Below, one piece after another: positions 32,940 to 45,260 of a stretch of DNA of 64,000 nucleotides (position 1 is its first letter; each line of letters starts with the position of its first letter). The position numbers and the translations under genes are program-made. Source of the DNA: Euclidia mi (lineage: Eukaryota; Arthropoda; Insecta; Lepidoptera; Erebidae); NCBI GenBank assembly GCA_944739405.2, contig OX123205.2, forward strand, positions 41,498,475 to 41,562,474, in the 5' to 3' direction. The notes beneath the pieces were generated by a model that saw only the letters and a program-made list of their open reading frames with translations, made no database searches and had not been told where the DNA came from.

Positions 32940-33330
32940 ACTGAAAACCATATGCCTCAAGCCCATTTAATTTGGTATGAGGCATCATACAGGTCGTCGA
33001 GCGTACACGACCCCGGGCCTGCGGGGCACGAAAGCAAATGGCCCATCGTCTATGGTGACGCACCAAAGCCGCATTTATTCGTGCTTGGGTCTATGAATCC
33101 CCACCTTGACAGATTGTGCTTGAATCTACCACCCTGGGTACGCAGCCTATTGAGCGCCTTCCAGGGTGGCCAAGGAAGCCTGTTTCCTGCAAGTAGTTTT
33201 TCTGCCAAAGGGACGAAGGCTGGGAGAGGGAATTTGTCACGCCAAATGTTATTCAAGTGGCCGAGTTTCGGGCCAAATCTATTTAATGTGTTGCCATCGA
33301 CACGATAAGTAAGTAAGCCCATTTAATTCT
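32940..33330 (-). pseudogene. LINE C-terminal zinc-knuckle remnant
   Basis: Minus-strand reading gives PWKALNRLRTQGGRFKHNL, SRWGFIDPSTNKCGFGA and, after a frame change, TMGHLL, CPAGPGSC and TLDDLYDA. The W-x-LNRxRT...WG...C-x-CGA...HLLxCP pattern is the usual C-terminal Cys/His module of many lepidopteran LINE ORF2 proteins. The plus-strand frame over it (118 codons) is a shadow. Confidence 0.6.
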
Positions 33331-33490
33331 GCTCAGTGGTTTAACCGGATTTTTTTGCAAATTCTGGGTTCCATTCCCACACGAGACAACACTTCGTGCG
33401 ATCCATAAAAAAATTTTTTCGTGTCTGGGTGTTCATTGCGTCCGTTGATTGTATGTTAGTAAAGCCCTCGGCGATACAGGATTCATTCAA
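33331..33490 (+). repeat. SINE-F copy
   Basis: 'agtggtttaaccgg', box B-like 'ggttccattcccacacgaga', 'cattgcgtccgttgattgta'. Other copies: 44215, 48850, 62325, 63595. Confidence 0.65.
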
Positions 33491-34615
33491 AAAGACAAAC
33501 TAAATCTCAAATGTCTGTGGTTAGGATGAACAACACTACAGGAATCGTTTGTAATTCAGGTTTAAAGCTTACATGCAGATGTCTTTTATCCTATAGGTAT
33601 GCCAACGACGCGCGACGTTAGTTAAAGAAAATACAAACCTCATCCCTCGTTATCTCTTTTGTTCCTTCACAAGATGCTATTTTGGTAGTATTACAAAAAC
33701 AACCTTATTTATAAATCTGATTAGGCTTTTACCACTAGTAGGCTACCGTTTTGTTTTATCTTAGGCTAAAGAAAATATAAAACGCCCTAAGACAGACTTA
33801 TCCAAACGTATTTTACCTTCCTGATCTCGAAGATTATATCCAAATATACACCTAGCTTTACGCGAACGATTTGCACGTGGCGTGTGTGTAACGCTTTACC
33901 GCGTTCCCGCCTACTAATGTCTGTTGAACAGCCTCATTATCCCCTTATAAGGCTGTGTGTATAAGGGCGACGTGGAAGAATTGCATTAACAAAATTTAAT
34001 TTCTTGCCTGAGCATATCGTTGTTCAGTGTGACAGGAGAAAAACTGTATGATGATATGAGCTGTCTCGTGATGAAAAGGTGTCTATGAAAGCCTAAAAGA
34101 TCTATGTAGACCACTGCGCTCAACAAATTTGAATTAGCAGATTGAAGTCTGCTCATTTTTGGAAAGAGAAATAAAAACAAAAAATCTTAGGACGTCGTTA
34201 CGGTAGGATGACGACAGTTAAACAATCTAAAAACGCATAAGTCTAAGTTGAGCGCCGTAAGTTTGAATTCAAGTCAATTTGAAAAACTGTTTTTGATTTT
34301 CCAATAGCATACACGACAATATTTTCCTAGCATCGCTCGGTCTCACACCTTTAACTCCTTGCTCATCTCTTTTGTAAACGCAGCCTTATCAAAAAGGGGG
34401 AGTACCTCCCATATCTGACGTTTGACGCTGTCAGGTGCGCGGTGTTATTAGGAATGTCATTATATAGAAGCATTACTGTAACTTTTCTTGATTACCACTA
34501 TGACGGTAGGTAAAATGATCTGAATATTATATTGAAGCTTTGTCCCAATGTGAATATTATACATTAAAATTAATATTATAAAACTAGACAACTAGTTTAC
34601 TAGAGAACTAAGTAC
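33491..34615. other. unassigned DNA
   Basis: No coding or repeat feature recognised in about 1.1 kb. Confidence 0.5.
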
Positions 34616-34735
34616 AAAAACAGAAGAGCAAGAGATATGACTGAAGCAAGAGAGATAGGTCAGGATCGTTGCATATGGCATTCCGTAGTCTCTGCCTACC
34701 CCCGGGAAACAGGCGTGCGTCTGTGTGTATGTATG
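34616..34735 (+). mobile_element. LINE 3' end (RTE-like), short
   Basis: 'acagaagagcaagagatatg' to 'aacaggcgtgcgtctgtgtg'; same family as 27130. Confidence 0.55.
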
Positions 34736-34989
34736 ATAAAACCACTCTGTATTCCATAGATAAAATCTGTTTTAGAATTTAATACAGTTTCTTCATTATT
34801 ACATTTTTTCACTTTGGCCTATATTTGGATCAATTTCGATATTCATAGTTACAAGACTAAGGGAGCGAGCAGGCTATATATTATGTTGCGGTAATTGGAT
34901 TCATTAGTTGTACCTATTAGCTGCCGCCGGCGGCTCTACCCGCATAATTGTTGGTTCAGAATCGCCTATTTGCGTTTTCTAACTTTAAT

Positions 34990-35250
34990 ACTGCCTCGTT
35001 GGTCTCGCGGCATAAATGTGCGCGTGGGATTGGGAGGTCTCGGGTTCGATTCCCGGGTCGGGCAAAGTGTTACCTATTAGGTTTTTCCGTTAGGAAATTC
35101 TCAGTAGCAGTACGATGTCTGGTGATGTGCTGGGTACGGCAATAGGCTCACCCCGTATTACGTGGGACCTAAAATTCATGGCGAAATGTGGGTGTAATAT
35201 TACACCTCTGCCTACCCCTTCGGGGATACAGGCTTGAGTCTATAAATAAA
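34990..35250 (+). repeat. SINE-A, full length, with target duplication
   Basis: Flanked by TAACTTTAAT (34980-34989 and 35251-35260). Head 'ctgcctcgttggtctcgcgg', box B 'ggttcgattcc', tail with AAATAAATA. Confidence 0.93.
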
Positions 35251-35260
35251 TAACTTTAAT

Positions 35261-37540
35261 CCTGCGACATGCGACCGAAAAGCTTTGAATTACGACTGTT
35301 CCTAAATTCGATTCAGACAGCTATATACCTACATATATCAAAAGCTATATGAGGTCGCCCTAAAAACGAAAAAGCATGTCACACCTTCATGAAAAACAAT
35401 AGTCAGTCGCAACGTGTGAACACGGCAATAACTGCTAAACATGACTAAAGACAGAGCGCGTGCATTGTCAGAATGACGCATTGTAATGGCGGGCTCAGAC
35501 GAATATACTGCCGGCAACCTATTGTTCCTTGTAGTCGCAAAAATAGCAGCCACGTAGTTGGCAAAGTTCTTGTTGGTAAATTGGGACTCTGCATACCAAT
35601 GCGAAGAAATGTGAAATAAGGTAAACGGGATCGCGGGTTTTCACCGAACATTGGATATTTTTATTTTAAATAAGTATTCTCATAATAATTTGAAACTTCA
35701 CTGACTCTAGATACACGTCTTCATATGAATATAAATATAATATCTTGATTATTAGACAAAGATTCTTCATTTTAATGTGTTGGTAAAACAGAGGCGTAGA
35801 ACCATGAGAAAAGACGGGTAGTAAAACTCACTGCTACTCATTTATTTTTGACAGATTTAAGTTATAGGTTAAAGCGAGGAGCTATTATTCTAGGTAAAAG
35901 TAGTTCTAGGTACAAAATAATATTTGGTTCCTTTCTTCTATATGATGGAATACTAAGTGCCACGAATACTTCAAAACCTTACAGTTTTATATTATAACTT
36001 TTTAGAGACGTATTCCATTATTAACACCTTTTCTTTACTCTTTACTTAGTACTTTGTTTAAGCTGGAAATTGAAATAGAGCCTTCCAATCACAAACGTAA
36101 AACAAACTTCTAGATTAAACAAGAAGGTTCAAAATCTCTTTGACAAATAGACACTTCCTCTTAATATCCAATACCATAACATACTCTGTATGTCAACCTT
36201 TGGAAGGCGTACCGGTGTAATAGGCCCAAATTAACCTGATCCCTCGTATCATATAAAACATGACGTTACAAGGGTCTACATAACTGGCTTAATAATTAAT
36301 ACGTCCAGTGTAACTTGATCTTTCCTGTCATGTTATGTATATGAAGGAAAGGGTCTGAGTAATTGAACGGTAAATGAAGTCGTATGGGATAGTGAAGTAA
36401 TTAAGGAGGGGCGTTAATTAAATACATTTTATGTTATGAGCTACATTATCGTCCACTTTATTAACGTTCGAGTTTATCCTGTTAATTTTGTGTGTACCCT
36501 AGTGAAAGTAGGGTGAACATGCGGCGTACTTTTTTGAATCTGTCGTACTTATTGTTTTTGTACAGTCATTGCAGAATCTAAACCACAGCAGCCAGAAAAA
36601 TAAATTGAATAGGGTTTATAATGTAGGTAGGTAGTCACTATAAGCAATAGGAATAAAGATTTTATTTAAAAATACTCTTTGACAACTATAAAAATGGGTA
36701 AATAAAAGACGCAAACTAAGCAAAGTCAATTTGACGGTTAGAAAATTTATTTTAAAGGGATAAAATTGAAGTCCAAATGATAATGCAAAATGTAAGGTTC
36801 AAGCAATGTAAATATTTTACTTTTTTTACATTTTCCTACCTGCAATATTTTCCACATATTGCAAAAAATAACTAGAATCTATTAAAAAAAAACATCTTCT
36901 CACAGTTTCGATACGCAACCCATATTACATCAAAACTGCAGTTGCAATATTACGATACGGGTTGTATAACGCTAGATAACAATGTACCAAAATCCTCGAC
37001 AACATTCAAAAGGCCTTTTCAAACTGATATGTAAATCGTTCACACGACCCATCTTTATGCTCCGCTACACCATTCGTGACAGATACAAGATCGACGGAGG
37101 AATCATTCACTCAAAACTCTTAAGGCGTGCGCAGACGAGAGATTTGTCCGCGGGGGACAATAGTCCGCGAACTGTGAAAATGTTTTTAGTGGCTTGTTAT
37201 GTTCGCTTGTGACATTTTGTTAGTAGGATGTTAAGATAATAAGCCAGCATACAGTTTGTTTGATAGTAAACAGTTAGTTTACACAAATTTGCTGTTCTCA
37301 ATATTACACCTTTAAAGTTTATGAAAAATAAGAGAAAGAGAAGAGTTAATATTACTACTCCGGTGAATTAGACACCTTCATAATAAAGCCTAGCCTAGTA
37401 AAAGCCACAGACTTACTTCTTACTTACTGTTCCTAACTAGGCGAAAATTTTACGTACCGCCAAAAATATAACTGTTTTAAAACCTCGTTATTGCAATAAG
37501 GTCGCAGTTTTCAATTTAAGAAAATCACGATTTATTTCAG
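35261..37540. other. unassigned AT-rich DNA, 2.3 kb
   Basis: The longest stretch without a recognised repeat. 'gacgagagatttgtccgcgg' near 37130 is probably an interspersed-repeat piece. Short open frames (e.g. 36982-37212) show no domain. Confidence 0.45.
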
Positions 37541-37848
37541 AAATTATAGATATAAAACATCAACAGTCATATTTAGTGATAAAATTGTCACTCGTTCCTG
37601 TTAAAATGGATGATTATTTCATTGAATTTCTTGCGGAGCCTTGTCCTCCAAGCATTAATCTCTCGTCTACACAGGCCTTTACCGTATCACGATGCTTTAC
37701 CGACGAAAGAGACCAGCAAGCGAGGAGGGTAAGGGATGTCTTAGAACGCGGCGAGAATTTTAATATAACGTGTCACACAGATTTGGACGAGACATTTTGT
37801 CCAGTAGAGGATTACTGGGGTCAGAGGACGGTAATTCTGCACCTTTAG
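37541..37848 (+). CDS. possible short gene or exon, unknown
   Basis: A frame of 81 codons runs from ATG at 37606 to TAG (90 from an upstream TTG). The text is acidic with several Cys (AEPCPP, SRCFTDERDQQARR, NITCHTDLDETFCP). A good acceptor (tttatttcag) ends at 37540, and a GTAAGG donor-like site lies at 37728, so 37541-37727 could be an exon. No family, signal peptide or neighbour supports it. It may be chance; included because it is the only non-repeat frame here with splice-like edges. Confidence 0.2.
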
Positions 37849-38499
37849 ATCCTTCGCACGTAGGTATACATGTGTAAATATTTATAGTGATGAAGGAAAT
37901 AGGTGAACGCTGTTGGGATCGTTATTTAAAGACGCGTCGGTTTCAATGGGCATTTAGATTCGTTGCTTCTTAGAGTGCCGGTTTGCCTTCTAACGTAAAA
38001 GTTTGTGAGGAATGGCGGATGTTAAGATGATTTTTACTCTTGCTCGTAAAAATTACTAAAGGGATTTTTATGAAACTTTGCAATAAAATAGCTCGTACAT
38101 CAAATTATCACATGGGTTTTCTTTCGTCTCGATTACCAACTTCTATGCGGGCAGAAAGAAGAGCATAAAATAAAATCTCTAGGATTTTGCTATAAAAGTA
38201 TACTTCAACATCTGTAAGAGACATTGTAAACCATCTACACTTGGAATATTTACAAAACCGTTTACTCCATGCTTAAAAACTTGCACTCACTCAAGCACTT
38301 GGCAATATTTACCTCAGTATTCCGATTTTCGTGACACAAACTTAACGTCGGTAAAACATCTCAACTGCGTAGCCCTCAGATCGATAAGTGAACGATCAAA
38401 TATCAGTTAGGAGACGTCGACGTATTATGTGAGAGGTTTGGGAAGCGAGGAATACTTCCGACATATATATAGAGCTATAGACACCTGTAGATAAATGAT
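37849..38499. other. unassigned AT-rich DNA
   Basis: No coding or repeat feature recognised. Confidence 0.5.
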
Positions 38500-38700
38500 A
38501 GAGGCAGCGTTTGCTGAGTGGAAATACCAACAGACTGCTTGGCAGAGCGCATCGGGTTCGCACACCACTGACTTATTGAAGTAAAGTGCGTATTAAATTG
38601 TTAATTATCGCATTTCCAGTGCCTCGCAGAGCACGATAAACTGTCGGCAGTCTTGAAGATCTTTGACAGTCGTTACGGTGTGTCAGCACCCTCAAATAAA
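38500..38700 (+). repeat. SINE-C-like diverged copy
   Basis: 'gcagcgtttgctgagtggaa' head, 'attaaattgttaattatcgc', then the 'gaagatctttgacagtcgtt' tail seen also at 17700. Confidence 0.6.
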
Positions 38701-38817
38701 CTGATACTGATCTGAACGGACCGCCGACCGCCGGCAAGACTCCAACATGCCATAACAATCATATTCTTAAGACAAGAAACAGGACCGTTGTCTTTACATG
38801 GCAACGAATTACGGCAG

Positions 38818-38935
38818 CGATGTGAAGCGCGGCACAAAAAGTGTTCACCCATCCAAATGCTGACCTGTTCAAACGTAGCTTAACTTTGTCGATCTATTAC
38901 GGACTGCAAATCAAGTCACGCTATTGACTTACTAC
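38818..38935 (-). repeat. SINE-D head (5S-like)
   Basis: On the minus strand 'acaaagttaagctacg' and 'catttggatgggtgaaca' match the 5S control region. The body is truncated. Confidence 0.75.
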
Positions 38936-39699
38936 GGAATTCAATATTCGATCTATAGATAGATCTGTAGATTTTAGATTCGTTTTTGACATAAGCTCCA
39001 TACAAAATATGTCAAACACGTATCTAGAATTTCAAAATCCATGTATGGATCGCATATTGAAAATGGCCGTTACTGTGTAATCAGCACAGATCTCACGATT
39101 ACCTACGAATAGAGGTTAAAATTTATAACCCGAGAATAAAGAGTAGGTACAGAATTCACGCAGTCAGAAGGTCGCAAAAATGTCCAAACAAAAAAGTTAT
39201 ATAACTCGTTTCCGCATCTTTCCAACCAGAATAAAAGTTCTGACATTTTAGCATGTGACAATACCGCTGGCGTTTAAAAGTTTAAAATAACATTTGTCTA
39301 TTTTATTCACATGGACAAAGTTTAGTGTAAAGCGGCCGACGCTTTGTCCGACTAGTTGGCAAACTTGCCGGACCACATGCTGAACAGTTGATATTTCAGA
39401 TTATATTTGCCGACCATTTTCACAAATGTTCGAAATAAAGTTTTGGTCTTTTTGGTCTGGAATTGTAACGAAAATGTGAGGATCGTATTATTATTATATC
39501 TGCTACCCTGGGGATTTTGGGTACGATTTCCAACTAGAACCTATCTTTTTGTGAAGAGCACAATGATTCTGAGTCTAGCTGTAAGTTATCTAAAATTTGG
39601 ATACATTTTAATATTATAGGAGTGTATATAATAGCTATCATGAAGATCTTTAACGGTCGTTGTAGGGAGTTAGTACCTCTGAATAACAAATATACATAC
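38936..39699. other. unassigned DNA
   Basis: 'tcatgaagatctttaacggt' at 39640 is a repeat scrap of the 17700 type. Otherwise nothing recognised. Confidence 0.45.
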
Positions 39700-39845
39700 A
39701 TTGACTCACGCCTGTTTCCCGGAGGGGTAGGCAGAGACTACGGAACGCCATTTGCAACGATCCTGACATACCTCTCTTTCTTCATTCACTCCCATCAAGT
39801 TTCTCATGCATGCTCTTCTGTTTAGGGTACTTCTGACCTGTCCTG
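39700..39845 (-). mobile_element. LINE 3' end (RTE-like), antisense
   Basis: 'cacgcctgtttcccggaggg' to 'catgcatgctcttctgttta'; reverse of the 27130 family. Confidence 0.6.
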
Positions 39846-40010
39846 AATAAAGTGACACTAATCTAAACCATGGAATGTCTCAAAACCTTTAGGTTACAGA
39901 GGCTAGACAAGGATACAGGCAATTGCTCTATGGAAAAGCTATTATTCGGTCAGATCCGGTAAGAGTAAGAAGCAGGCCCCAAGTGCAACTGAAATAACTG
40001 TAGGAGGATG
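39846..40010 (-). repeat. CTCCTAGAGT interspersed repeat, inverted
   Basis: 'attattcggtcagatccggt' and 'actgtaggaggatgag' are the reverse of the 13305 family. Confidence 0.5.
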
Positions 40011-40079
40011 AGAAGAGTCTTTTTAAGTATTCTAGTTGCTATAGTACAAGCTCTGGTTATTTTGAAATCCGATGGCTAT

Positions 40080-40336
40080 ATTTTTTATTATAGGCTCACA
40101 CCTGTATCCCCGAAGGGGTAGGCAGAGGTGCAATATTACACCCTCATTTTGCCATGAATTTTTAGGTCCCACGTAATAGGGGGCGAGCCTATTGCCGTTA
40201 CCGGACACATCACCAGACTCCGTGCTGCTACTGAGAATTCGGAAAAACCCAGTAACACTTTTGCCCGACCCGGGAATCGAACCCAGGATCTCCAATCAGC
40301 AGTCGCATACGCTATCCACTGGACCACGGAGGCAGT
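40080..40336 (-). repeat. SINE-A, full length, with target duplication
   Basis: Flanked by CCGATGGCTAT (40069-40079) and CTGATGGCCAT (40337-40347), two mismatches. Box B 'gaatcgaacc' near 40275. Confidence 0.9.
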
Positions 40337-40439
40337 CTGATGGCCATCTGTGAGTTATTCTAGGATATTATTATAATTATGTGCATAGGTTCTATGTGGA
40401 TGACGTAATGGTTTAAGTGGCACCCCGGTAGATACCACA

Positions 40440-40680
40440 ACATCATCATCATCAGCCCTGTATATAAACGGTCCCACTGCTGGGCACGGGCTTCTTCTCA
40501 CTATGAGAAGGGTAAGGCCATAGTCCACCACGCTGGCCTAATGTGGGTTGGCAGACTTCACATGTCTTTCAAGAACATTATGGAGAACTCTCAGACATGT
40601 AGGTTTCCTCACGATGTTTTCCTTCACCGTTTAGCAAGCGAGTATCTACTATTAAATTGTTAATTATAACAATTTAATAG
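40440..40680 (-). repeat. SINE-C, 5'-truncated, with snap-back end
   Basis: Flanked by TAGATACCACA (40429-40439 and 40681-40691). The 5' end (40643-40686) is a near-perfect hairpin in which 'tatctactattaaattgtta' is followed by its own reverse complement, an added inverted copy of about 20 bases. Confidence 0.88.
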
Positions 40681-40691
40681 TAGATACCACA

Positions 40692-41073
40692 CGGGAACAT
40701 ATATGTTTATAAAGAGACTAGACTTAAAAGAATGCGATTCGCGTAGATACAACTAAAATGCAAGAGCCACCAATAAAATCTGTATCAGATATTGATTTGG
40801 AACCGAATGACGGAGCCATGTTAAGTCGGGCGACTATTAACTCGATACGATTTTATTAGCCTCGGTCTGATATCGTAAATTCTGGTTTTACTGCAATCAA
40901 GCCATCAATAAGAATAGCTACAGTACTCCGTACATTTTATGCATATACAATATCTTTAGTGGAGAATTTATGGCGGATTAATATATTTTATATTTATATA
41001 CCGCTTCAGTGACAAACAAATTTGTGGCCAAGATTGGAAAACATTTTGGCAGAATGATATCCACTTCTTGACC
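40692..41073. other. unassigned AT-rich DNA
   Basis: No coding or repeat feature recognised. Confidence 0.5.
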
Positions 41074-41090
41074 TCAAGGACCTATTTTGA

Positions 41091-41417
41091 GGTCACGCTC
41101 TTATAGAAAGGACTTCAACAATTTGTATTATCTTGCAGTTACTTATAATGATAATTTTAATACATACCTTATTATTAATTCTTTACTTAATTTTGACATT
41201 TCTCATGATTTCATGCTATTAATTATTCTATTTATTTATTTTTTGTGTGATTTTTTCTGTCAATTTATTTAGAATTATCGACGTTGTACCCAATTAATTT
41301 TGTAATTATTATTATTGTACGCCTTATATGGCAGAGCAGTGAGTTTGCACTCTATGCTTCAATTCTATACAACACCTTGTAATAACCACTGTCTCACAAT
41401 AAAAAATACTTTGACTT
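41091..41417 (+). mobile_element. 5'-truncated non-LTR retroelement end
   Basis: Bounded by TCAAGGACCTATTTTGA (41074-41090) and TCAAGGACTATATTGA (41418-41433), a target duplication with one indel. It ends 'caataaaaaatactttgact', resembling the TGACTTTGAC tail of the LINE at 29690. No domain is readable. Confidence 0.6.
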
Positions 41418-41433
41418 TCAAGGACTATATTGA

Positions 41434-42279
41434 CCAGTGATCTTGACCTGATGTCCATGCACCCTGAAAAGATCAATACAGGGGATCCAAAGTGACGTTA
41501 AAAATATTGCCTGAGGTCAATAAAATAGTCTGTGTATCTTGTAGTTCAATGAAACTACAAGGTAGGCAGACTATGAGCTTAGTGAGCTAATCAGTTCTGC
41601 TGGATCCAGTATTTTGTTCCAAACCGAAGCGTTTTACCTACAAGTCCATTCTTGCCGTTCTTTGTAAAAGTCCTGACACTCGTATTATTGGGCAATCGTC
41701 TATAAAATATACATATGTATATACGTCTCACTTGCAATATATGAAATCTCCTTTATGTACCTTAGTAGTTTCGAAACCTAACACATAGCGCAAAATCCCT
41801 ATACAACACAAAATGAACATCCAAAACATGTATTACACAGACAGACAGATGAAGTTATTTTAACGACTGTCAAGGAAACGAAATCCTTTCAAAAGAGCAT
41901 TTAACGTCCTTTAAGACGTTTGAAATGCTTAAGATCTGAACGATGCTTTTGATTCGAATGAGAAAATCTTTAGACACGTTGAAAAGATGCCCCAGCTCTT
42001 TAAGAACTTTGGATATTTATATTATTCGAGACACAAGGTTGACTATGATATTATTTCAAACTTTTTGTATTTTGATCAGTTCTCGTATATCTTCTAAGCT
42101 ATAATATCCTGATGAAGAATATATGAAGATTTTAAGTATTCTGATAAAGGTATTTTTATGCCAAAACAAAGAAAAAGAAAATGTCGAAAAAACTATGTCT
42201 GTGAATTATTCTTAGTCCTGCCAAAAATTCATACAAATCGGTGAAGCTTTTGGAGGAGCTCGATCACAAACAATGTGAC
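41434..42279. other. unassigned AT-rich DNA
   Basis: No coding or repeat feature recognised. Confidence 0.5.
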
Positions 42280-42291
42280 ATGAGATTTTTA

Positions 42292-42552
42292 ATTTATTTA
42301 TTTATAGACTCACGCCTGTATCCCCGAAGGGGTAGGCAGAGGTGTATATTACACCCACATTTCGCCATGAATTTTTAGGTCCCACGTAATTAGGACTTTT
42401 TAGAATTGCCGTACCGGACACATTACCAGACTCCGTGCTGTTACTGAGAATTTCCTAACGGCAAAACCCAATTACAGTGACCGACCCGGGAATCGAACCT
42501 GAGACCTCCTAATACCACGCGCACATTTATGCCGCGAGACTAACGAGGCGAG
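42292..42552 (-). repeat. SINE-A, full length, with target duplication
   Basis: Flanked by ATGAGATTTTTA (42280-42291) and ACGAGATTTTTA (42553-42564), one mismatch. AAATAAATA-type tail on the left. Confidence 0.92.
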
Positions 42553-42564
42553 ACGAGATTTTTA

Positions 42565-43315
42565 TACATTAGAATAGGCCGCACGTCTGGACAAACGCAG
42601 TGGCCGTTAAATTCTTTTATATAAAACCACGAGACGCCTATCTCAATTCCAGTCCCAAGCAGATATACATACAAGTAGACTCCACTGATTTATGTCGGCC
42701 ACTTAACAACATCCGCGTCGTCCTGCCACGTCTCCCTTTTGTCTCGTGTCTTTATCGCGTTTTGGAGATGGATGTTTTTGGGGGACGCAATACGTATAGT
42801 TAGTACTGGTTTTGGCATCAGCGGGTTTGAAGTGCACTGTATAATACAAATCAGATATAAATGTTTGTCTGTAAATTTTATCAGCAATTGTTTGCCGAGC
42901 ATAGCTTTTTGAGTGACTTTGAGTCTTCTGATAGGGCCAATAATGAACAACCACGTCTAAGCTCCGTAAGACATCACACACTGGTCAATATTTTTTGCTG
43001 CAGTTGCCCGAACGCCGCCATATTTTCTATGCTATGATAGACTTTAATTTTGTTAAAGCGGGTCACTAAAATAAGTAATCACGTTACAAGAAGTAAAACA
43101 ATATGTAGTGATTTAAATTTAATCCCATTTTTGCAAAACTATTATATGTATGTATGACTCGGCTGCAAGGAAGTGAGAAAGGTATAATTATAATGTTTAC
43201 TCCAATTTAGACGCAAAAAAAATTTCCAACGCTATTTTAAAACCTCATCTTAGCACCAAACTCCATACTACTCTTCCCATTATCAACATGAAACTCACCT
43301 ACTCTAATATTACCC
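42565..43315. other. unassigned DNA
   Basis: Short frames on both strands near 42600-42980 overlap one another and show no domain. Confidence 0.45.
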
Positions 43316-44214
43316 ATATTCCGTCGATCAAATAATAAACGTCGATTCCATAATCCGTCGTTGCCATCGTTTCCCTAGAGTTGGTATTAACATACGAAGC
43401 GATAGAACGTCGACACTTGCCGATAAACAGCGGCGACGGCTGTCGCTTTACGGCTGAGCCGTTTGCTGCGATAAATTTCATGGTGTCTGACTAGGCGGAG
43501 AGTTTGTGGCAGAAAGTTTGCGGCAAAGAGTTTGTGCTGAAGAGTTGGTAGCAATGTTTGTTGTAAGATGGTCTATATTGCTGCTGCCTCGATAGCTGCT
43601 CCAGCGATAATGACTAAGACATGAAAGTCTGACTAATAAATTAAACTCTTTAGGTTCAGAACGACAAGTTTTGTGTAAGGGGTCATGTTATAAAGTTTCT
43701 CACAATTTAAGTCTTTCTGAAGGCCCTGACTACACTTTTATGTTAAAAAACCTTGGCAATTCTTTAAAGCCTAGAGCAATATAATATACCGTCGATCATA
43801 AAATAAGTGTGGATCTGATAATCCGTCGTTTCCATCGTTTCCCTAGAGTTAGTATTAACATACGAAGCTATACACGCTGATTTTTTATTGGTTTAGGAAA
43901 AGAAACCTTATGTCCAAAATAAAATCCTCTATTCATATTCAAAATCAAAATTCACCTAGCACCTAAAACAAAAAAAGTTATAAAAGTCAGTAACTGCTGG
44001 AAATACGTAGTAAAACACGGTTGTTTATGAGTAGGTAGTGTTCGAGCGCCGCGCGGTCATGACCTCGCCGCGCGCGCCGAGCGCAGCCGTCAGCTGTTGT
44101 TTACCTACAGGTTGTAGGTAGTTAGTGCGGACTGATAATGATACGTAATTTACTTAGAAAACACGATTTAGGTAATTACGATGCCAACAATTTTAAACAC
44201 ATTTGTTTTCTTAT

Positions 44215-44362
44215 TTTGTTCATCCTGTCCTATCCTATCAAATCCCGTCTCACGAGGGACATTACAAACCTAACAATAACGGACACAGCAGTCAAAACAA
44301 CAATTTATGAATCACACAAAGTGTTGTGTCAAACATCGCTTAAACCACTACGCCAACCATGA
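44215..44362 (-). repeat. SINE-F copy
   Basis: 'cccgtctcacgagggacatt', 'aaagtgttgtgtcaaacatc', 'cgcttaaaccactacgccaa'. It lies inside the TIR transposon. Confidence 0.65.
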
Positions 44363-44869
44363 AGTGCAGTAATAAATAATTAAAATAATAAACGTATGTA
44401 ACTAAATAGCTATACCTATTCAATAATTTCTTGGACCATTACTCGGACTTAGAATTTCGTCGAAACAAGCTGTGGTTTTACGAAATCATGATGTACCTAC
44501 ATTATCTTTTGAATAACTAGACAAAGTTTTTAACAATGTAAAAGTTTAGTACTTGCGTATTTCTATGTTATTTATAGAATGTAATCACAGTAGGTATTCA
44601 ATAATGAATAAACCAAATACCTTTGCTGTTTGCTGCCTAGGTACTCGTACATCACAATCAATTTACACCTTTCACACATTGTCTTTTGTTAATGATAGCT
44701 AATTAGAAAAACACTAATTAATTACGATGCTGAATTTCTTGTTCAAACTCCACTGAATACTCTGCTAAACTGACCGATGTTTATGAGGCGTTGCACTACA
44801 GCCAGGATTGTGTTTGGTGATGGCACTTAGGGTGAGTGAATACCTCGCGTGCGCAACGATTCCAGGTGG

Positions 44870-45260
44870 TCTGGTAACGAATACATGCGCCTCGCCTCTT
44901 CCATATTTTTACCAGACATGTAATACACTCGCACCATAGACGCGAACTCAATATTGGAATATTCATAATGCCGATCCATTACGAAGCGCGCGCGACGTAA
45001 CACGGGTACAGTGACGGGTGGAACGTGACGTACGGGCGTCCCGTTGACCTACTTTCGCGAGACTGTCGGAGTGACGGACGAGCGGCAAATTGCAACCGAC
45101 CCCCGCCCCTACCCGCGTTGCTATGCGCGTACGCCAGGGGCGGGGTCTGTTCCTACAGTGCAATGTTTATCTGTGTGTGTCGTATGTTTAATATCTATCT
45201 ATGTAGGTATGTGTGTGGCACGATCGAACATACATCGGCGCGCGCGATTTCTTTCATAAC
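44870..45260. other. GC-rich, CG-rich segment
   Basis: Inside the TIR transposon. 'cccccgcccctaccc' and 'ccaggggcggggtc' can pair as a hairpin (45097-45146). Open frames on both strands are probably due to base composition. Confidence 0.5.

Noticed and set aside
33050..33308. Plus-strand 118-codon frame as a gene
   Set aside because: The minus strand carries a recognisable LINE C-terminal motif over the same bases, so the plus-strand frame is a shadow.
41087..41272. 61-codon hydrophobic frame as a membrane protein
   Set aside because: The region is bounded by a target duplication and ends like a LINE 3' end; the frame is AT-rich chance coding.
43299..43481. 60-codon minus-strand frame
   Set aside because: It lies in a tandemly duplicated repeat, and the other copies do not keep the frame.
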